Below are positions 12,702 through 25,700 of a DNA stretch of 64,000 bases, piece after piece (the first letter of the stretch is position 1; each line of letters begins with the position of its first letter). Source of the stretch: Litoditis marina (taxonomy: Eukaryota > Nematoda > Chromadorea > Rhabditida > Rhabditidae); the NCBI GenBank assembly GCA_964036275.1, contig OZ038440.1, positions 5,617,690-5,681,689 of the forward strand, read 5' to 3'. Below the pieces are notes generated by a model. The model did not search any database. It saw only the letters and a program-made list of their open reading frames with translations, and had not been told where the DNA came from. The translations under genes and the position numbers were made by a program.

Positions 12702-15700
12702 ATGGCAGCTTTGGCCTTTTCTTCCATTGACGATCTAAAACAGAAAGGCGTCTTGGCAAATGATGTAGTCAAGCAACTCAACAGATTGTCTTGCGATGAG
12801 TGAGTATCAAATAGTTTTTTCTCCGTTTGGTTATGAAATGCTTTGACGAACCTTTAACTAAATGCATGGCGATTTTGCATCGAGCCTGTTTTTCCTTGGA
12901 CGAAGTGGTCCATTGTGTTCCTGTTAGATATAGATTTCAATTCATTGAGACAAGTAGTAAAGTAACCTATATTGGTAGATGATAATATAATATTTCACGG
13001 CCAACTTGTAGGGTCTTCATCCGTTTCAATAAGGCTTTCGCGCTAGCAGTCGGATCGAACAACCAACCAGAAAATCAGTATATTCTGTTTTGGAGATGTT
13101 GCGAAGTGGCCAACATAATTCGAGGAAAGAATGGATTCGCGGTTTTCACGAAAAAGGTATGCCTTGAGCTTTTGAAACATTTCTCAATGGTCAGTTGTCA
13201 CATATGGTTTTGTTTGCCTTATTCTGGTCATTCAACAGTGGATGTGTGTTTCTTCTCCACAAACAAATTGAACTAGTGTTTCGATGATAGCCTAAAAAGA
13301 AATAGGTTTGCACCCCAATACGCAATGCCTAAGTCTGCCGAAGTACGCCTTTGATGCACTGATTTCGAAATTTTTGCGAAAAAATCGTTATTGAGTGATC
13401 TTCGTTTCAGGACCAGTTCTTCAAGAAGTTTCAAGCATGTGTGGCAAAGATTGAACAATTGACTGAGCAGTTGAAAAGAAGGTACGAGGAGGCCAGATTG
13501 GATACTTCCTCGAGAGCCGAACGGGTGATAGCTGCACCAACTAAACCCGTGCTCACTAGTGGTGAGATAGATATTCCTATTCTTATGTACTGAATATGCA
13601 CATTTAGAGTATTATCTATTTTCTTCTTTGACACACTCTTCTTGATTCCTCTAGGTTTCTTTCTTTGATCATTTGTTATTGCTATATAGTCCAACGACAC
13701 ATCTGATTTACACACTAGTAAGGTGTATTTTCTTCGAAGAAGGAACCAAATTTTTGATTTGAATACGTAAAACTGTATGGTTTTGTTTCAATCATGGAAA
13801 AATCCTTCGATCTCGACGAAAGGGGGCCCTTTGTTTAATTTCCGGCTGTTCGGACAACTTTACTGGAATAGGCGCTAGGTGTAAATTCTTTCCGTTCATC
13901 TCTAGAAGTTTATTAATAAGACAACGTACCCTCTCTTGTTTGCAGCACCCCAAGGTCCTCATGTTATTGATGCTCCGACGATTGATCCGAAAACACTCAT
14001 GCGATTTGTGGTCCGCGAGAAGAAAAGCGCGGTGAGTTTTCTTTTCTGGTTTTCTCTATCTCTCTCTTTCTCCCCCCCCCCCCTCTCTCTCTCTCATACC
14101 GATATCCATATTGTAATCTTTCCTAAAATTAGTCATTCGAACTTTGAACATGAACCACAACTGTTGGTTATGATTCATCCTCCATATCAATAAAATGTTA
14201 CTTTGTCACTCTTTGGTTATTTCCCTCAAGATGAACGAAATTTGTCGTATTCGTGTCTTGTACCTCTACACATTTGCAACATTACCCGGTAGTCCCGAGT
14301 CTCGATGTTGCTATGTGGGATTGTTGCAGACTTTTCACTGTTCAACTTTGATTTCAGCTCATCATTGACTACCGCGCCAATCAATCAGCCGAAAGTATTT
14401 CATATTCCGATGAGTCGAAAATTACCGTAATCAGTGTACCTCGGGATGTTATTGTACCAGGGTACGTTTGTGTGGAACAACGGAACTTCAGCTGATTATT
14501 CGATTACTATAGTTAATTAGCTTATCATCTTCAACTTTTCTTTCAGAATCTCTTCAGTTTAGACTGAGTTCTATTACTAGCCATCAGCGGCGAAAATTTC
14601 AGTTTTTTCTGTCATTTCGAAGAAGTTCTCTTCAGGAGCTGTTTATCAATTTAATTGTATCACCGTCATCATTTGGTGAAAGATTTATTTATTCAATGTA
14701 CCACGAGAACGAGATGCGCTAAATGAAGATAAAACTAAACATAGAATCACTTGAAATACAAACGATCAAAGAAAAAAAACATTGCAAATATAGGAGCAAC
14801 TTCGAGGCTTCGAGCAATAGTCAGGGTGGTACCAGGATCTTTTGCAGATTGATCTTTTCGACGTTGAAGAACCAGATCCCAGTTGGTCAGCGCACTCTTC
14901 TGAATCGCCTGAATGTGTACGATCTGGTGGTTGTCATGGACGATTTCTCCACGGATATCAAGAACGGGGAACCGCAGAAGGGCTCGCCGGCATTCATTCT
15001 CAACAATGCTGTCTATGAGGTACGCATACACCAGTAAGGTTCGTGTACTCAGAAGCAAACCATTTTCCGTCAACGTTCTGCAGCAACAAGTGTCCGAATA
15101 CTGTAAGTTTCGAAGAAAAACTTGTTCGAATTTTTTGGAAAGTTGGTTTATGGCTGTGATAGTCGATGGTCTGCGTTACATTAGTGTATTCTATTCATTT
15201 GGGATCACAAAGTTGATCCGACTTACGGCTCTTACGGAGATACGAATTCGGGAAACGGTAATAACACAAGCATGTAGAGCGTAAAATGGTTATGAATCGT
15301 GAATGTCTGAAAGTTTGATGGAGAACAGAATCTCCATCTTTCCTAATTGTAAAGATTTCGTATTCCTTTCCTATCGAATATGCAGATTTTGGATTTCGAG
15401 ATCTTAGACCAATTCTGACATTTTCAGACGAACTTCGAATATCGGCCCAAGCAGAAGGTATTATTCTTGGAGGGTGGTTTTGATCAATGGAAGCTAGAGT
15501 ATCCGATGTTTGCCAAACGAGATTCAACAGCAGCACGGAATGAGGATTCCATGGACAACCTCATCAATAAATATAAGAGAAGTAGGTGTAATGAACGGAA
15601 AGTCACTGACTTTTGGAACGACTTTTCGAAGAAAATTGTAGTCTTATTAAGTAACCAAGCTTAACGTTGAAGTGAATATGAGTAACATGTATACCGCCAC

Positions 15701-18700
15701 AGGGAATTTGTGAGCGATTCTTACATCAAACCAAATGTGAGGGTACTTTGTTGAATGTTCCATCAAATCACCCTTTCTCAAAATCGGGATTTTCAATCAC
15801 CTTACTTTCAACCATAGTTGTTTTTAGTGTTGAAAATCTCACCCCCAGCTAGTATTATAGTTTGATTCCCCTGATAAAACACCCTGTTTTGATTCGATTT
15901 CGCGTTACGTACATAACGAACTATTTCAACTTACTATTGCAGCCCCGTTACCGGAGTATCCGGACATTTCCGTGATATCGCCCCCGCGACGTCCCCGACT
16001 CTCACCGCCGCCTCCGGAGCCGCCGCGACCCCCCGTCCAACAACCATCACGTCCCCCGAAAATATTGGACGAACCAGGTATTTAGGTTGAACAATGACAT
16101 ATGTTCTTTAGGCTTGTTATTGTTGATCGAGCTCAAACTTCCGAATTCTTCAATTTTCCAAGACTCGCGTTAATTTTTTCAAGGGACAGTCTGAGAGAGA
16201 TTTTTAAAGGAAAACTGAATTGCCAATGGGGGGGGGGGGGTTGGTATTGGGAGATCTCTCATTGGTAGTCTACTACTACTTGTTTCGACGGATCCATGTC
16301 GGATGAAAATTGTGGCAGTGGTGGGGATCAAAAATTTGACCCTAGAGGTATACGCTGCTTAACCACTACATTCAACCACATGCGGTTTTCGTCTTCATGT
16401 CTCCACAAAGTTATTCTTTTGTACTATATTTAACAGCTGTCTTTCCGTTATAAATATGCTTGTTATGTAGCGAACGGAGTGAAGAGAGATGTTGTTCCGG
16501 ATGTCAACGGTATCGATAGTAAAACAGCGTTCTCCACATCAGCTGAGTCGAATGGACCCTCGGCGCAGCCTCAGTTACAACCACCCGGTTCGTGCAAATG
16601 CAAACTAAGGCTGTCTTGTTTTTCTCCCAATGTCATCTAATCAACTAGATTCATACCTGTGAGGTCCGACTATGCGACAAAAACCAGTTCGTGTTCAGAT
16701 TGAAACACGTAAAAATTGATGGTTTTGCATCGAAAATCGATAAATGTCCTTGTTTTCCGCGTAAAAGTGGCCTATTTCGTTTATCCGGAGAACTTTACTG
16801 TGGTATGACTAGAATAGATTGGTAATAGTTATTATAGTAGATTATTATAAGAAGTGATCCACCGTTTTTGAACTAGTTTCGACTGTATTCTTGTATTGTC
16901 GTCATTTGTTTCAGTTTCAGTGAAGCCGTCTCCTATACCACCAACAAATGGATTTCATGGGCCTACCAACGGGAGCATAGGTATACCGCTAGTCATTTAT
17001 TCGGTGACGTGAATCATCGGAAAGAGATCAGACTTGATGAACGTGCAATAATGAAATGTACAATTTCGGTTGTTGCGTCAGGTGCTCATAGCCCTAATGT
17101 TAAAAATAGACTTTGCATAATGAAATAATGAACTACAAATTGCTTACAGCCGAACCAGATACGTGGAAAGTTTCTGTTTGCAAGTAACCTTTGAATTTTG
17201 GATGATCATGGTCTTGAATATTTAATTATTATTAGTGTAGGCATAGTTATAACACTTCTCAGGAAATAGTTACTTCAGCTGTATACGGCTACTATTACTG
17301 GAAATCACGGTCATTTTCAACAGAATATTGATTTCATATTTGGAGAGGAGGGGATTCTGTGTTAGAAGCGGGACATGGCGAATGAGTATTACACACATAC
17401 ACCAGTAAGGTTGTCCGGATAGTCAAAAAAATTGAACAGACTACTTTTTCAAAGAAACCAACGGACTACTTTTTCCAAACGGACACCTTTAATCCGTCTG
17501 CAGCACCCCCCCCCCCCTAAATTTATATCTCGGGGGAAGGGGGGGGGGGAGGTCGTCGAACAGACTACTTTTTTGTCGAGCGAAAAATAAAACGGACTAC
17601 TTTTTTCAGCTTAGTCAGACCTTACTGGTGTATGATTACACAGCGAATTATTTAGGAGTTCCTCCAGCTCCCACAACGAAGCATCCCATACCATCGGTCG
17701 ATAGGAGTATGAAGCCCGGTATCGGCAACAATGGCATATCTGCTCCGGAAGTACCTCCGACCAAAAGGTCAGCTACAGTCTTTAAAAAAATTCCACGTTT
17801 TTGAGAGCGGTTTTTTCGTATATACTGTTAGTCAATTGCACAGTCACGTAAAAAAGGTAAACACAGCAGAACTCAGACACGTGCACGATGTCTCATTAGA
17901 ATGCCAACTTCACGTGACTATCCAATTTACTTCTAGTATACTGATGTTTTCCACAAATGAATTATGAAATTCTAACCAGAAAAGAAAGTTTGTGCGAAAA
18001 TAGCTCAAGACTTCCAAGAGCACCATGTTCACGTTCCACACGTTATTTCCGTATACAACTTTTCAACGCGTAATATTTGACGGATTTAGTCACGTGTTCT
18101 AACTGGTCTGCTTCTGGCGATGTTCATTTTCTAACTATACTCGCTGGCGGTCGGTTGGGAGTATGAATTGGCTTTCCAAACTAACACCCTCATATTATAT
18201 GTCTGGTTTCAACAATGACGATTGCGAGCAGAGGTAACCGGAGAAGGGATATATGAAAGTTCATTCTCTCGAATCTGTTTAGTCAAGTTTATTTTGGCAC
18301 ATTTCTAATTTTCCGATTGTGGATCTGGAAAAAAGGGTAATAACCTGGTTTTTATGACCAATTTTTCTCATTTAGTTATACAGTTCGAATATAGCATATA
18401 TATTCACCAGAACGTTTAATAATTTTCGATGGTATCATTATTTTTCGTTTTCAGCGTCACGCCGGTTCACCCGTCTTTGGATAGGAGTACTAAACCTGCT
18501 GCAATTGTTGTCAGGTGAGAGTTTTGATTGGTTTTCGAGAATATATTTTACGGAGTACCTTCTCTACAATATTTATTGTATGTATTACTATTTCCTCGAA
18601 GGGAAGTGAAGCATAATCGTATAATGACTGGAGAAAAAACACATTTATTGGTTTACAGTTCGGAAGAGAAGGCTCAACTATTGGATATTTATGATTCTAT

Positions 18701-21700
18701 GGCTGAAAACATCCGACAGAATTCTACAACGAGGTCACATTTGGTTAGTTGTGTTTGTGTATTCCAGAGTACGTATGCTAGAAGATCCCGGCACCTTCAT
18801 CCCATCCTGCGTCTCCTCGAACATACGCTATTTCTCTGCTCTCACATCCCGTCGGGATGTGATTTCAAGATTTTCAAGATTTATTAGATCACTTCAAATC
18901 GTTGCGAAATGGTGTTCCTTGACTGCCCTCCAGAGACGAGAAATAGTGAGGCAGAACGAGAGACGCAGGATGGGATGAAGGTGCCGGGATCTCCTAGCAT
19001 ACGTACTCAGGAGGGCATGGAGCCAATTTTCCGACATCGTTGGAATCTCGTAGTTTTCTGAAATCATACACCCGTGAACTTTTTTTTTCGTTCCCAATAC
19101 CACATACTATTGCAATACATGGCGACTTACATGGGATGTAAGAGACGAGAAATAGTGAGGCAGAACGAGAGACGCAGGATGGGATGAAGGTGCCGGGATC
19201 TCCTAGCATACGTACTCAGGAGGGCATGGAGCCAATTTTCCGACATCGTTGGAATCTCGTAGTTTTCTGAAATCATACACCCGTGAACTTTTTTTTTCGT
19301 TCCCAATACCACATACTATTGCAATACATGGCGACTTACATGGCGATTTTGCGTCAAAAATCGGCTAATTTCCTCAATATTAGTGAAACGTTGATCAGTT
19401 TTTTTGAACTGTAACTGTGTGGAAGACAACTAGAGTTTGCCTGTAATATTGGTTGAAATGAAATCCGAAATATTTTTTCCACTTTCCAGAAGCCTGGATG
19501 GACCGGTCTCTACAATATGGGAAATACCTGTTTCATGAACGCTACGTTGCAGGTAGTGTGGTATAGTTCATTTCCTACGCTTTTCGACTCCTACAGTATG
19601 AAATTGAAAGTTCTTATTAATTTTTAGATATGCGAAACATTTCAATTACTGCAAATGTTTAATACATTATTGGAAATATTGTGGCTGTTTATCGATTTTT
19701 TTTATTTCCAGGCTCTGTTTCACACACCGATGCTCATCAATCTCTTCACAAAGAAAAATTTCGCCTCTAAAATTAATCCGTGGGTGTTTTTGTGGTTATT
19801 TTTCTCTTCTATTCATCAATGAACATGTGCTTGTATTGTTTAGTAGTAGTTGGTTCCATTGCTTCTTTTTACCCGCAAAACTAAATAGAGCTTAGTATTT
19901 TCAACGTTAGGCTTGACCTGCGGAGTGTTCTCTTTTGTCAAATTGGACTGAATTGAGGGGAACTTAGCAAATCATTGAATATTCTATTTCAGACATAACA
20001 CGTTCGGAACCCGCGGGATCATTTCGGCAGTGTTCAGTTCTGTATTGGATCACATTTGGAGTGGCGAGTATTCGGCTATCAAGCCACAACGATTCCTAGT
20101 TAGTGCAACGTTTTCAATTAACTGGTTGGGGACGTTGGGGTTATACGGCTGTCAAGGGAGATGGTACCAGTGTAGTATATTCTTGTTTTTTTTAAAAGTA
20201 AGTTAAAAGTAAGAGTTCCTCAAAGTTGACTGACTAATTCAGAGGCTCTTCTCTTACAGTCAACTTCCATTGAATTTTGACGTATTTTAATCGAAACACG
20301 AGTTCCTCTTTGTAGAATAGTCAATAGTCACACCTTCAAATCTCAACCTATGTCAGGTTAATTAGAACTAATAAGTATAGTATGAATTAATACATTCAGA
20401 GACTATTTGCCGATGAAGTCAACTCGTCGCTGGCCGATGGAAAACAACACGATGCCTCCGAATTCCAGTTGTTCCTACTCGATGCACTCCATGAGGATAC
20501 TAATCAGGTATAGTTTGTTTCACCCACTTATAACCTTCTACAGTAATACGCTCCACCTTCTAGGTCAAAGTACTCAGAACGATTAGCGCCAATTTTCTGC
20601 AATTGGCCAGCTACAAAAACGAGAGAGCATGCAGGTCAATGACGCACAGACAGGCTGAGACAGTCTGCGCCTCTCTGACCTGCACACTCTCTCGTTCAGC
20701 CAATAAAAAAGTGGCTGGCCAATTGGCTGGGAATTGTCTGAGTAAAGTATGTTGGCGGTTTTGGATTGTGTCCAAATTTCGGTACTACACACTCTAAAAG
20801 TTTGGAACCAAAATAATGAATTACCCATTAGAACAAGTCTCTTGAATGTTTGCGCCATGATTTTTTTGCCAATGCAGGTGAAATTCTCGCAATTTTAAAG
20901 AAAAGTTTCTTATTTTTCAATGAATTTCTATTTTTCAAGGGGGAGGGGTCGTACCGGCGGTATGGTCGGTCAACTTTTTGGTCACCCCTGTATACCATAC
21001 GAAGGGACTTTAACTGAATTGTAGTTTGATCATCGTGTACATTAGTATTATCGAATTACGGCTGCGGTATCAAACGTAGGGCGAATTTCTTAGATGCTCT
21101 ATTGAATCACCCGTTTTTCTCACAATCCAAATTTTGACCACCCCATTTTCAACAAATGTAGCATTTAACTGTTGAAAACCTAATCTCTCGCCCTGTTTTG
21201 TAGTTGATTACACAATAAAATACGAGATTTTCAACTAATAACGTATGTGCGGGATCAAACTACAAACACCACACAACAAGACGATTCGAAAACCTTTGAT
21301 TGAGTGATTTCTTATCATAGTTTATGATCAATTAGATTGAAAATAGTGACATTAAACAGTAGATATGATGAAGTAAATAATTGAAAATTTCAAAAATAGC
21401 CTCGTTTCAGGTCCAAAAACGCGTACCGTATGCGCAGAACTACAAAGGAGGTGCTAACATATCTAAAGAAGCTCGAGAGTATACCGAGAACAGTATGAAG
21501 TTCTCCTATTCTCCCGTAAATCAAATATTCAATGTAAGTCTGAAAATATATATTTTATTTTATATGAAATTTTTTCCAACCTAATTCTGCTTTGGTTAGA
21601 ATTGCGAATTTCGCTACGCACTGTGCGTTAGTTGAGCGTTTTAGCAAAATCATTGTTTTTAGAAAAATTAATTAGCTACGATACGGAATTTGGCCAATCA

Positions 21701-24276
21701 TTCGTTGTAATCACGTAGAGCAGTAAATTTCCATGGAAAACTAACCAATTTAGTTAAAACAACTATTCACAAGTCTGTATGACAAGCTGGCTACAAAATG
21801 CTTGTTAATAAGTAATTGTTGTTGTTGTAGTTCACAACCGTGTCGGAGCTGGAATGTCGAAGGTGTGGCGAGCAGTCGGCCACTTTCGAGGAGAGTAGTC
21901 TGGTCTCGGTGGAACTGCCCCATTCCTCACTACGACGAACCACCCTCCAGCAGTGTCTACAAAGTCACTTCTCTGATACGGTACGTTTTCCTAGTCACAT
22001 TCTGGTGATGATTTTCTCAATTTCAGGGTTGTTTCGAAAAAACTTGATAACTCGAACTCGAAATTTTCCGAACCTCGATACTCGAAATGTTCAACTCGAT
22101 TAGCAACCCTACTCCGTTGCTAACACTGTTTGTATTTGAGATTGACAAATGTTGATCGGTCACGCATAAATCTGCAATCAGTTAAGACTGTAACCAAATG
22201 TGCTAATTTCAACGGAAAACGGAAAATTTGTGGTGTGACGCTTTCGTAGAAAACGGAATCCTTCATGTGTTTCGAACAACATAAAACTACTCTAGATTCT
22301 GGATGGGGATGCCCGTTGGAACTGTCCCAGGTGTAAGTCGCTGCAATCGTCCAGCAAGAGCACCAAGTTGTGGAAGCTGCCACCAATACTGGTCAGTATA
22401 CTACTATGGATAATATATGTTATACAAATGTGCAACGATACAAATTTATTGAAGGAGAAACGTGGTACAGAATAAGGAAACAAAGTATGCCATGGAGAAG
22501 TGTGGAGGCAGGGAAATAGCAGGAGAAAGGCAGACCCCTGGTACCATGGTGGTTGCTACCAGTGGCCGTATGCTAGACGATCCCAGGTCCCAGCCCCTTC
22601 ATCCCATCCTGCGTCTCCTCAAAAATACGCTATTTCTCTGCTCTTACATCCCGTCGGGATGTGAGAGACGAGAAAAAGTGAGGAAAAGCGAGAGACGCAG
22701 GATGGGATGAAGGGGACGGGATCGTCTAGCATACGTACTCAGATACATATACAACCACCAAAAAAAAAGAATGCCAAAATGTCTACTAGAGAATTGAAAC
22801 ATATAAATGAAGTGGTGGATATTTTATTTGTCTAAATGTATAGCTTGTATCACCAAAATTAAACAGTTTAGTGGTTTTTCTATGTCTCTCAGTATAGTCG
22901 GATCGATTTTCGAAACCTGCGGAAACCCGTACATAATGAACAGTTAACCGTTTAGGTAGTTCATCTGAAGCGTTTCTCCCTAGTGAACGGCGAGTATGAG
23001 AAGAACAACATGGAGGTCGAGTTTAATCCGGAACGCCTGGATATGTCGCCATTCCTGCACAAGGGGGCACAAAATGAACTGGACTCGTACACACTCTACG
23101 CTGTAACGGTACGTGCCATGGTTTAATTTTCCAAGCTTTCTTTGTTTCAGAGACCTTTGGAGGGCAAATAGTTCAAATGATCAAAGTATGCAAGAAATCA
23201 GCGGTATTTGTCAAGGCGTGGAAGTTTTATGTTTATGAGAATAACTCACAGTTTTAATTATGAATGGAGCCACGCGATAACATCCATTTTGACGTTGGAT
23301 TTCGTAAGTTTGTTATGCGATGAAGAAAATGGGCTTGTGCCAGTTCACTCGATTACTCGAACTTCTGCTCAGAACGATTAGCGCCAATTGTCTGCGATTG
23401 GCCATTGGCCAGCTACAAAGCGAGAGAGCATGCAGGTCGATCAGACCGCAGACAGGCTTACTTTTACTCTGCGTCTCTTCGATCTGCATTTTCTCTCGTC
23501 GAGGCCGCTACAAAGGTGGCTGGTCAATTGGCTGGGAATGGTCTGAGTGTAACTTGTATCATATGTCATATTCCAGAACCATCGTGGTCGTTTGAATTCT
23601 GGCCACTACACCGCCATAGTGTCCCATGTGCGCACGAGGGAATGGCTTCGAATGGACGATGAAACGGTCACTCAGACAACGGCTGCCAGTATTGATGTAA
23701 GTTACATTATCTTAGAAAGTTAGAATACAATAGAATACGTTATTCGCGATTCAACACGTGACTTCCCATATTTCGTCACACGTTCAAGAAAACGGTTTCA
23801 AATCTCCGTCCAATTTGATGTTTTCCCTTAAAGTAGGCCGATTATATGGACCAATCTCGTGTCAACGGTCCTTTAAACTGCAGTTAAAAATGTATTGCAG
23901 GACTGAAGCGTTGCGATTGGACCACATAATCGTCCTTTTTTTTAAATTGAAGAAAACTTTCGTTTTCTCAAGTTCACATTCCAGCAAAGTTGTTCGCTTA
24001 GTCTGAGTTGCTCAAACGCCGACCTTTCCTTTTTCCTGTCCTTTTTTAATCTGAAGGAGTACTGCGTGTTTTAACGGGAAAAGAGGCTCCTTTCTTAGAA
24101 TAGTCATATCTTACTGATGTGTGCATTCGCAACTATCGGAAAAACACGTAATTTTTTGATCGAATATATAACTTGAAAACATTTATGTTAGGTGATGTTT
24201 GTGGTTTGCTTTTGAAAAATCCTTTTTTCAGCATTCGGACGCCTACATCTTGTACTTCAAGAGGAATAATTTGTGA
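12702..24276 (+). CDS. usp8: USP8/UBPY-type ubiquitin carboxyl-terminal hydrolase (MIT-like + rhodanese + USP)
   Basis: USP8 is an ESCRT-associated cysteine protease that removes ubiquitin from endosomal cargo and from STAM. Exons: 12702-12799, 13012-13156, 13411-13561, 13946-14031, 14358-14461, 14848-15019, 15428-15581, 15943-16077, 16471-16587, 16921-16980, 17656-17767, 18455-18514, 18659-18743, 19490-19552, 19712-19779, 19993-20098, 20400-20507, 21411-21533, 21831-21980, 22296-22391, 22956-23108, 23577-23696, 24232-24276. All join in frame to 836 aa. Domains in order are an N-terminal MIT-like helical domain, a rhodanese-like domain (LIIDYRAN to FLEGGFDQW) and a proline-rich linker. The linker carries two PSxDRSxKP motifs of the STAM-SH3-binding type (PSVDRSMKP, PSLDRSTKP). 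The USP domain shows the catalytic Cys in GNTCFMN, HDASEF, the zinc knuckle ECRRCG/NCPRCK, the catalytic His in SGHYTA and a following MDDE. Human USP8 is 1118 aa; this one has a shorter linker. The upstream acceptor at about 12660 suggests trans-splicing or a 5' UTR intron. Confidence 0.93.
17393..17634. repeat. Complete MITE with TIR CATACACCAGTAAGGT in a USP8 intron
   Basis: The left end reads CATACACCAGTAAGGTTGTCCGGATAGTC near 17396 and the right end GTCAGACCTTACTGGTGTATG near 17612-17632, as inverted repeats. Poly-C and poly-G tracts (about 17507 and 17539) sit in the middle and are themselves complementary. The interior repeats the phrase 'acggactactttttc'. Confidence 0.85.
17821..17940. 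repeat. CACGTG MITE family (TIR TATACTGTTAGTCAATTGCACAGTCACG)
   Basis: This is a 120-130 bp element. One end reads TATACTGTTAGTCAATTGCACAGTCACGT. The other end reads CACGTGACTATCCAATTTACTTCTAGTATA. The interior has 'aacacagcagaa' and 'acgtgca'. Other copies: 10779-10902, 31149-31282, 37037-37152 (opposite orientation, one degraded end) and 39651-39785 (opposite orientation). Both ends carry an E-box-like CACGTG. Confidence 0.85.
18766..19345. repeat. Foldback MITE with a 209-bp tandem duplication of its right half
   Basis: The left arm at about 18766-18815 (GTACGTATGCTAGAAGATCCCGG then CTTCATCCCATCCTGCGTCTC) is matched by a right arm at 18950-19013 in inverted orientation. The block 18932-19140 is followed directly by a near-identical copy at 19141-19345. 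The duplicated unit includes the right arm plus about 130 bp of flank. A second, simpler copy of the element is at 22562-22742. All lie in USP8 introns. Confidence 0.88.
20575..20755. repeat. Foldback MITE family with GCAGGTCA/TGACCTGC arms
   Basis: The element starts CTCAGAACGATTAGCGCCAATT and ends GCCAATTGGCTGGGAATTGTCTGAG. The inner arms are CGAGAGAGCATGCAGGTCA and TGACCTGCACACTCTCTCG. Other copies: 23363-23552 (USP8 intron), 43356-43442 and 43492-43645 (kinase intron) and a partial copy at 48209-48300 (SID-1 intron). Confidence 0.85.
21198..21271. repeat. Short palindromic MITE with ends GTTTGTAGTTTGATCCC
   Basis: This is an about 74-bp element. Its left end is TTTTGTAGTTGAT and its right end GGGATCAAACTACAAACAC, close to inverted repeats. 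Similar short elements or solo ends occur at about 2814, 15850, 28411-28485, 33952-34018, 38229, 40749 and 49249. Confidence 0.7.
22562..22742. repeat. Foldback MITE, family CCGTATGCTAGACGATCCC
   Basis: The inverted arms carry CGTATGCTAGACGATCCC and GGGATCGTCTAGCATACG, with internal CCTTCATCCCATCCTGCGTCTC and its reverse complement. A further small palindrome, ACATCCCGTCGGGATGTGAG, sits at the centre. It lies in the intron after USP8 exon 22296-22391 and is related to 18766-19013. Confidence 0.88.
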
Positions 24277-24729
24277 TATTTTTTCTGTACACACTTGTCT
24301 TGTACAGTTTGCTGGTCAATAGGTTGAATCTGTGATTATATTTTACGGTGCTTTTTGGTTCTACTCTGGTTAACACTTTCCACATAGATATTGGTTGTCA
24401 TAGTATTCACACTGATTATGAATTGATTCTTCACCATCTTTTAACTGTATTAATAACACTAAATCGAACTGTCTCTTTTCACAAGAAGATTTTCAAATGA
24501 ACTTTTTAGATTTTGAGGATTGTATATTTGAGACGCCCTACAAGTTCCGAAGAAAAACGTTCAATTAACGTAACGAAATGAATTTTTTCTAAGTCACCGT
24601 TTCAAACTGCAGACACAGTGGGTCCTTCTTCTCTTTTAACTTACATTATCAAAATGGTACTAAAAATACCCCATACAATGTTAAAAGGTCCTTGAACGTG
24701 CACGTTGCTTTCGTGTTTTTACGAATTTT

Positions 24730-24950
24730 TGTGTTATAGTCGTCGGCAACGGTAAGGCGGGAGAGTGCTGTATATCTCAATTTCCGCTGTATACGCACAC
24801 ACACACACATGTCTTCGATTCCAAAACTTTCCAATTATGTGCTCTAATAACGCAGTGGATAGCGCTCTGCTACGAAACTTTTGCTCGCAGGTTCGGTTCC
24901 GGCAAGAGACAAACATTTATAAATTTGGCACTCACTATACGTATTGCTTT
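24730..24950 (+). repeat. tRNA-derived SINE copy
   Basis: A tRNA-like stretch near 24843-24910 has an A-box-like segment (GCAGTGGATAGCGCTCTGC) and a B-box (GGTTCGGTTCC). It is followed by a shared tail, 'tttataaatttggcactcacta'. The upstream body (GTCGTCGGCAACGGTAAGGC and later TTTCCGCTGTATACGCACAC) is also shared with copies at 34158-34355 (+) and 41826-42030 (-). The tRNA portion does not fold as an intact tRNA, so this is not a tRNA gene. Confidence 0.75.
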
Positions 24951-25614
24951 TTTTTTGACGATCAGTACTCATAGTCGAACTCTCGATCACATGAATCCAG
25001 AATATGTGAAGTTAAACTTCTCTCAGGTTTCACGTCAAGACGACCACAAATTCTAGATTCACATCATTATTTTTGCACGTTTCGAGGGATATTTTTTTTT
25101 GCACGTTTCGAGGGGGTATTCTGTGCTCTACCAGTACGTAATGGGCTAAACACTTGAGCCCAAAACAAGTCTCCATCCACACCTCTGTTTCAAGTGCTTT
25201 CAGTCTAAGAGATGGCGCCGTGCGATACGTCTACATACTTGTTTGCTACACAACTGGCAGATGTCTAACAACATAGCGTGCAAAACCTCGAAATTACGAA
25301 GTGTTTTGCTGGGCCGACGAGAGAGCACGTGTTCAGGAGAGGGTGCGAGACGGCGAAGGGGCGGTGCATGTTGGTATTCTGCGTGTAAACCTGATCGTAT
25401 TTTCTTTGCTGATTACGATCTCCTTCCCATCTATCCGCCCGTGAATCGCGCTCTCACTCCTTTTCTTTCGTTTCCTGTAGTTCGCCCCCCGTTGCATTCT
25501 GGCCAGAAGATTTGGCGCTAGATATAGTCCTCGTCAAGGTAACGGCGGCGGTATACTGTAGACTTGAACTTATGCTGTGTAAAGACTCTCATATGGGGTA
25601 TCACTACTGCCAAC

Positions 25615-25700
25615 TTCTCAGTTAGTCCAGTGGTTGGCGCAGCTGTCTGGCAAGTATCAAACCTTTGATCTCTGGTTCGAATCCTACGAGAAGCAAAAAT
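25615..25700 (+). repeat. Second tRNA-derived SINE-like sequence, distinct family
   Basis: It has an A-box-like GTTAGTCCAGTGGTTGGCGC and a B-box GGTTCGAATCC with spacing like a tRNA. The ends CTTCTC and GAGAAG can pair as an acceptor stem. The anticodon arm does not form cleanly, so a degenerate tRNA or tRNA-derived SINE head is more likely than a functional tRNA gene. Confidence 0.5.

Noticed and set aside
25615..25700. Functional tRNA gene
   Set aside because: The A and B boxes and a partial acceptor stem are present, but the D and anticodon arms do not fold properly.
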